Positions 5,440 through 6,162 of a DNA stretch of 6,162 nucleotides are shown piece by piece. The first letter of the stretch is position 1. Every line of letters starts with the position of its first letter. This DNA is from Mageeibacillus sp. UBA1193 (lineage in GTDB: Bacteria > Bacillota > Clostridia > Saccharofermentanales > Saccharofermentanaceae): assembly GCA_002310155.1 (NCBI GenBank), contig DBYF01000046.1, positions 1,177 to 7,338 on the forward strand, given 5' to 3'. The translations under genes and the position numbers were made by a program. The notes under the pieces were generated by a model. The model was not told where the DNA came from. It searched no databases and saw nothing but the letters and a program-made list of their open reading frames with translations.

Positions 5440-6162
5440 TTTCTTCGACGTGACAGGCTGCACCTTCTCAAGGATCCATCGCTGCGCGCCAGAAGATCCC
5501 ATGGTGCAGAGTCTTGCGGGACTGCCTTTCTCCTCTATGGTAAGGACGCGTCCGCTCTCATAGCATGTCTGTATAAAGTGATTTCCGTCTCCGCTTCTTA
5601 CGATACGCCAGTTCTGGGCCTTGTAGCAGCCGGTAGCACGGTGGAGCTTGATCAGGTTATTCTCTTCGTCCCACGCATTATCCAGATCGATCCTCAGATC
5701 CGGGATCTCCTTCGGAGAAAGCACATAACGCTCGTCTCCGCAGTAACGGAGATTCCATACGCACGGGGTGTCCGAAAGCGTCAATGCCGGCGACGCTTTC
5801 ACTCTGGAAGTATTTTTCTTTCCGGTTCTCTCCTGCTCCGGATACTCGATCGCCAGATAGCCTTCCCCGTCCGCGTCTTTCAGGGTAAAGCTTCCGATCC
5901 CGAAGAGATTTCTCTTAATGAGCGGCCACATCTTCGGATACATGCCGACATACTTCGTCTTGCCGTCTTCGGTATACGGAAGTCTTCCCGAGAGGACCAG
6001 CTTATAGAATTCGAAGAAGTCATAGTCATTCTCATATGCGGTAAACTTCGGGTAACCCGGGTATGCCTTCGGACCTTTGTACGCGTGTGTCGACGGATAT
6101 TCGATCCCGAGAAGATCACCGAGATACTCGAGCTGGTGCATCCATTCATGCACGGCGAGTGC
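5437..6162 (-). CDS. Zinc metallopeptidase (HEWMH) with C-terminal ricin-type beta-trefoil domain (C-terminal fragment)
   Basis: The frame is open to the right edge and ends in TAA at 5439-5437, giving the last 241 residues; the start and any signal peptide are missing. A GTG at 6153 is in frame, but the frame continues upstream as ALAV, directly preceding the active site, so it is not a real start. ALAVHEWMHQLEYLGD holds the HExxH zinc motif (His5, Glu6, His9 of the fragment). His26 in YPSTHAYKG is a plausible third zinc ligand, though the 16-residue gap is longer than in classical metzincins. A Tyr/Phe/Trp-rich catalytic tail runs to about residue 85. From about residue 91 to 237 is a ricin-B-like beta-trefoil, with QxW-type motifs at AQNWRIV (182-188) and AQRWILEKV (226-234), and a degenerate one at PCVWNLRY. 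The architecture predicts a secreted peptidase that binds a glycan or glycoprotein. The exact MEROPS family cannot be assigned here. Confidence 0.8.
   Translation of the reverse strand, partial: ALAVHEWMHQLEYLGDLLGIEYPSTHAYKGPKAYPGYPKFTAYENDYDFFEFYKLVLSGRLPYTEDGKTKYVGMYPKMWPLIKRNLFGIGSFTLKDADGEGYLAIEYPEQERTGKKNTSRVKASPALTLSDTPCVWNLRYCGDERYVLSPKEIPDLRIDLDNAWDEENNLIKLHRATGCYKAQNWRIVRSGDGNHFIQTCYESGRVLTIEEKGSPARLCTMGSSGAQRWILEKVQPVTSKK

Overview
The window reads as accessory chromosomal DNA from a Gram-positive anaerobe, most likely a Clostridia-class Firmicute of the gut or rumen. This is inferred from strong GGAGG-type ribosome binding sites, moderate GC content (about 44-55% by hand count), a lipobox-like anchor, and secreted-type peptidases with ricin-like lectin domains. 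No 16S or taxon-specific marker is present, so this is only an inference.

Layout, left to right, in alternating orientation (+ - + -). (1) 1-630, +: the C-terminal 209 residues of an alpha/beta-hydrolase-fold peptidase resembling the S28/S37 families; its start lies off the left edge. (2) 640-4245, -: a 1201-residue multidomain protein. In order it has a LamG-like sandwich, two LGFP-like segments, a four-cysteine cluster, a C2-like domain with an intact calcium-loop motif, a papain-fold cysteine peptidase domain, a beta-rich region and a C-terminal excisionase-type helix-turn-helix. It has no signal peptide. (3) 4246-4526: a 281-bp divergent intergenic region with plausible promoters in both directions and three inverted repeats. 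(4) 4527-5429, +: a 300-residue membrane-anchored protein or lipoprotein of unknown family. (5) 5437-6162, -: the C-terminal 241 residues of an HEWMH zinc metallopeptidase with a ricin-type beta-trefoil domain; its start lies off the right edge.

Both convergent gene pairs are nearly touching (9 and 7 bp between stop codons) and neither shows a conventional hairpin-plus-U-tract terminator. There are no RNA genes, CRISPR arrays, insertion sequences or long repeats.

Functionally this is a cluster of three unrelated peptidase types (serine, cysteine, metallo) around one unknown anchored protein. The gene for the large protein and the gene for the anchored protein share a divergent promoter region and may be co-regulated. 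The most unusual element is the large protein. It joins modules usually seen outside the cell or at surfaces to a DNA-binding-type module, without any visible export signal, so its location and role are unresolved.
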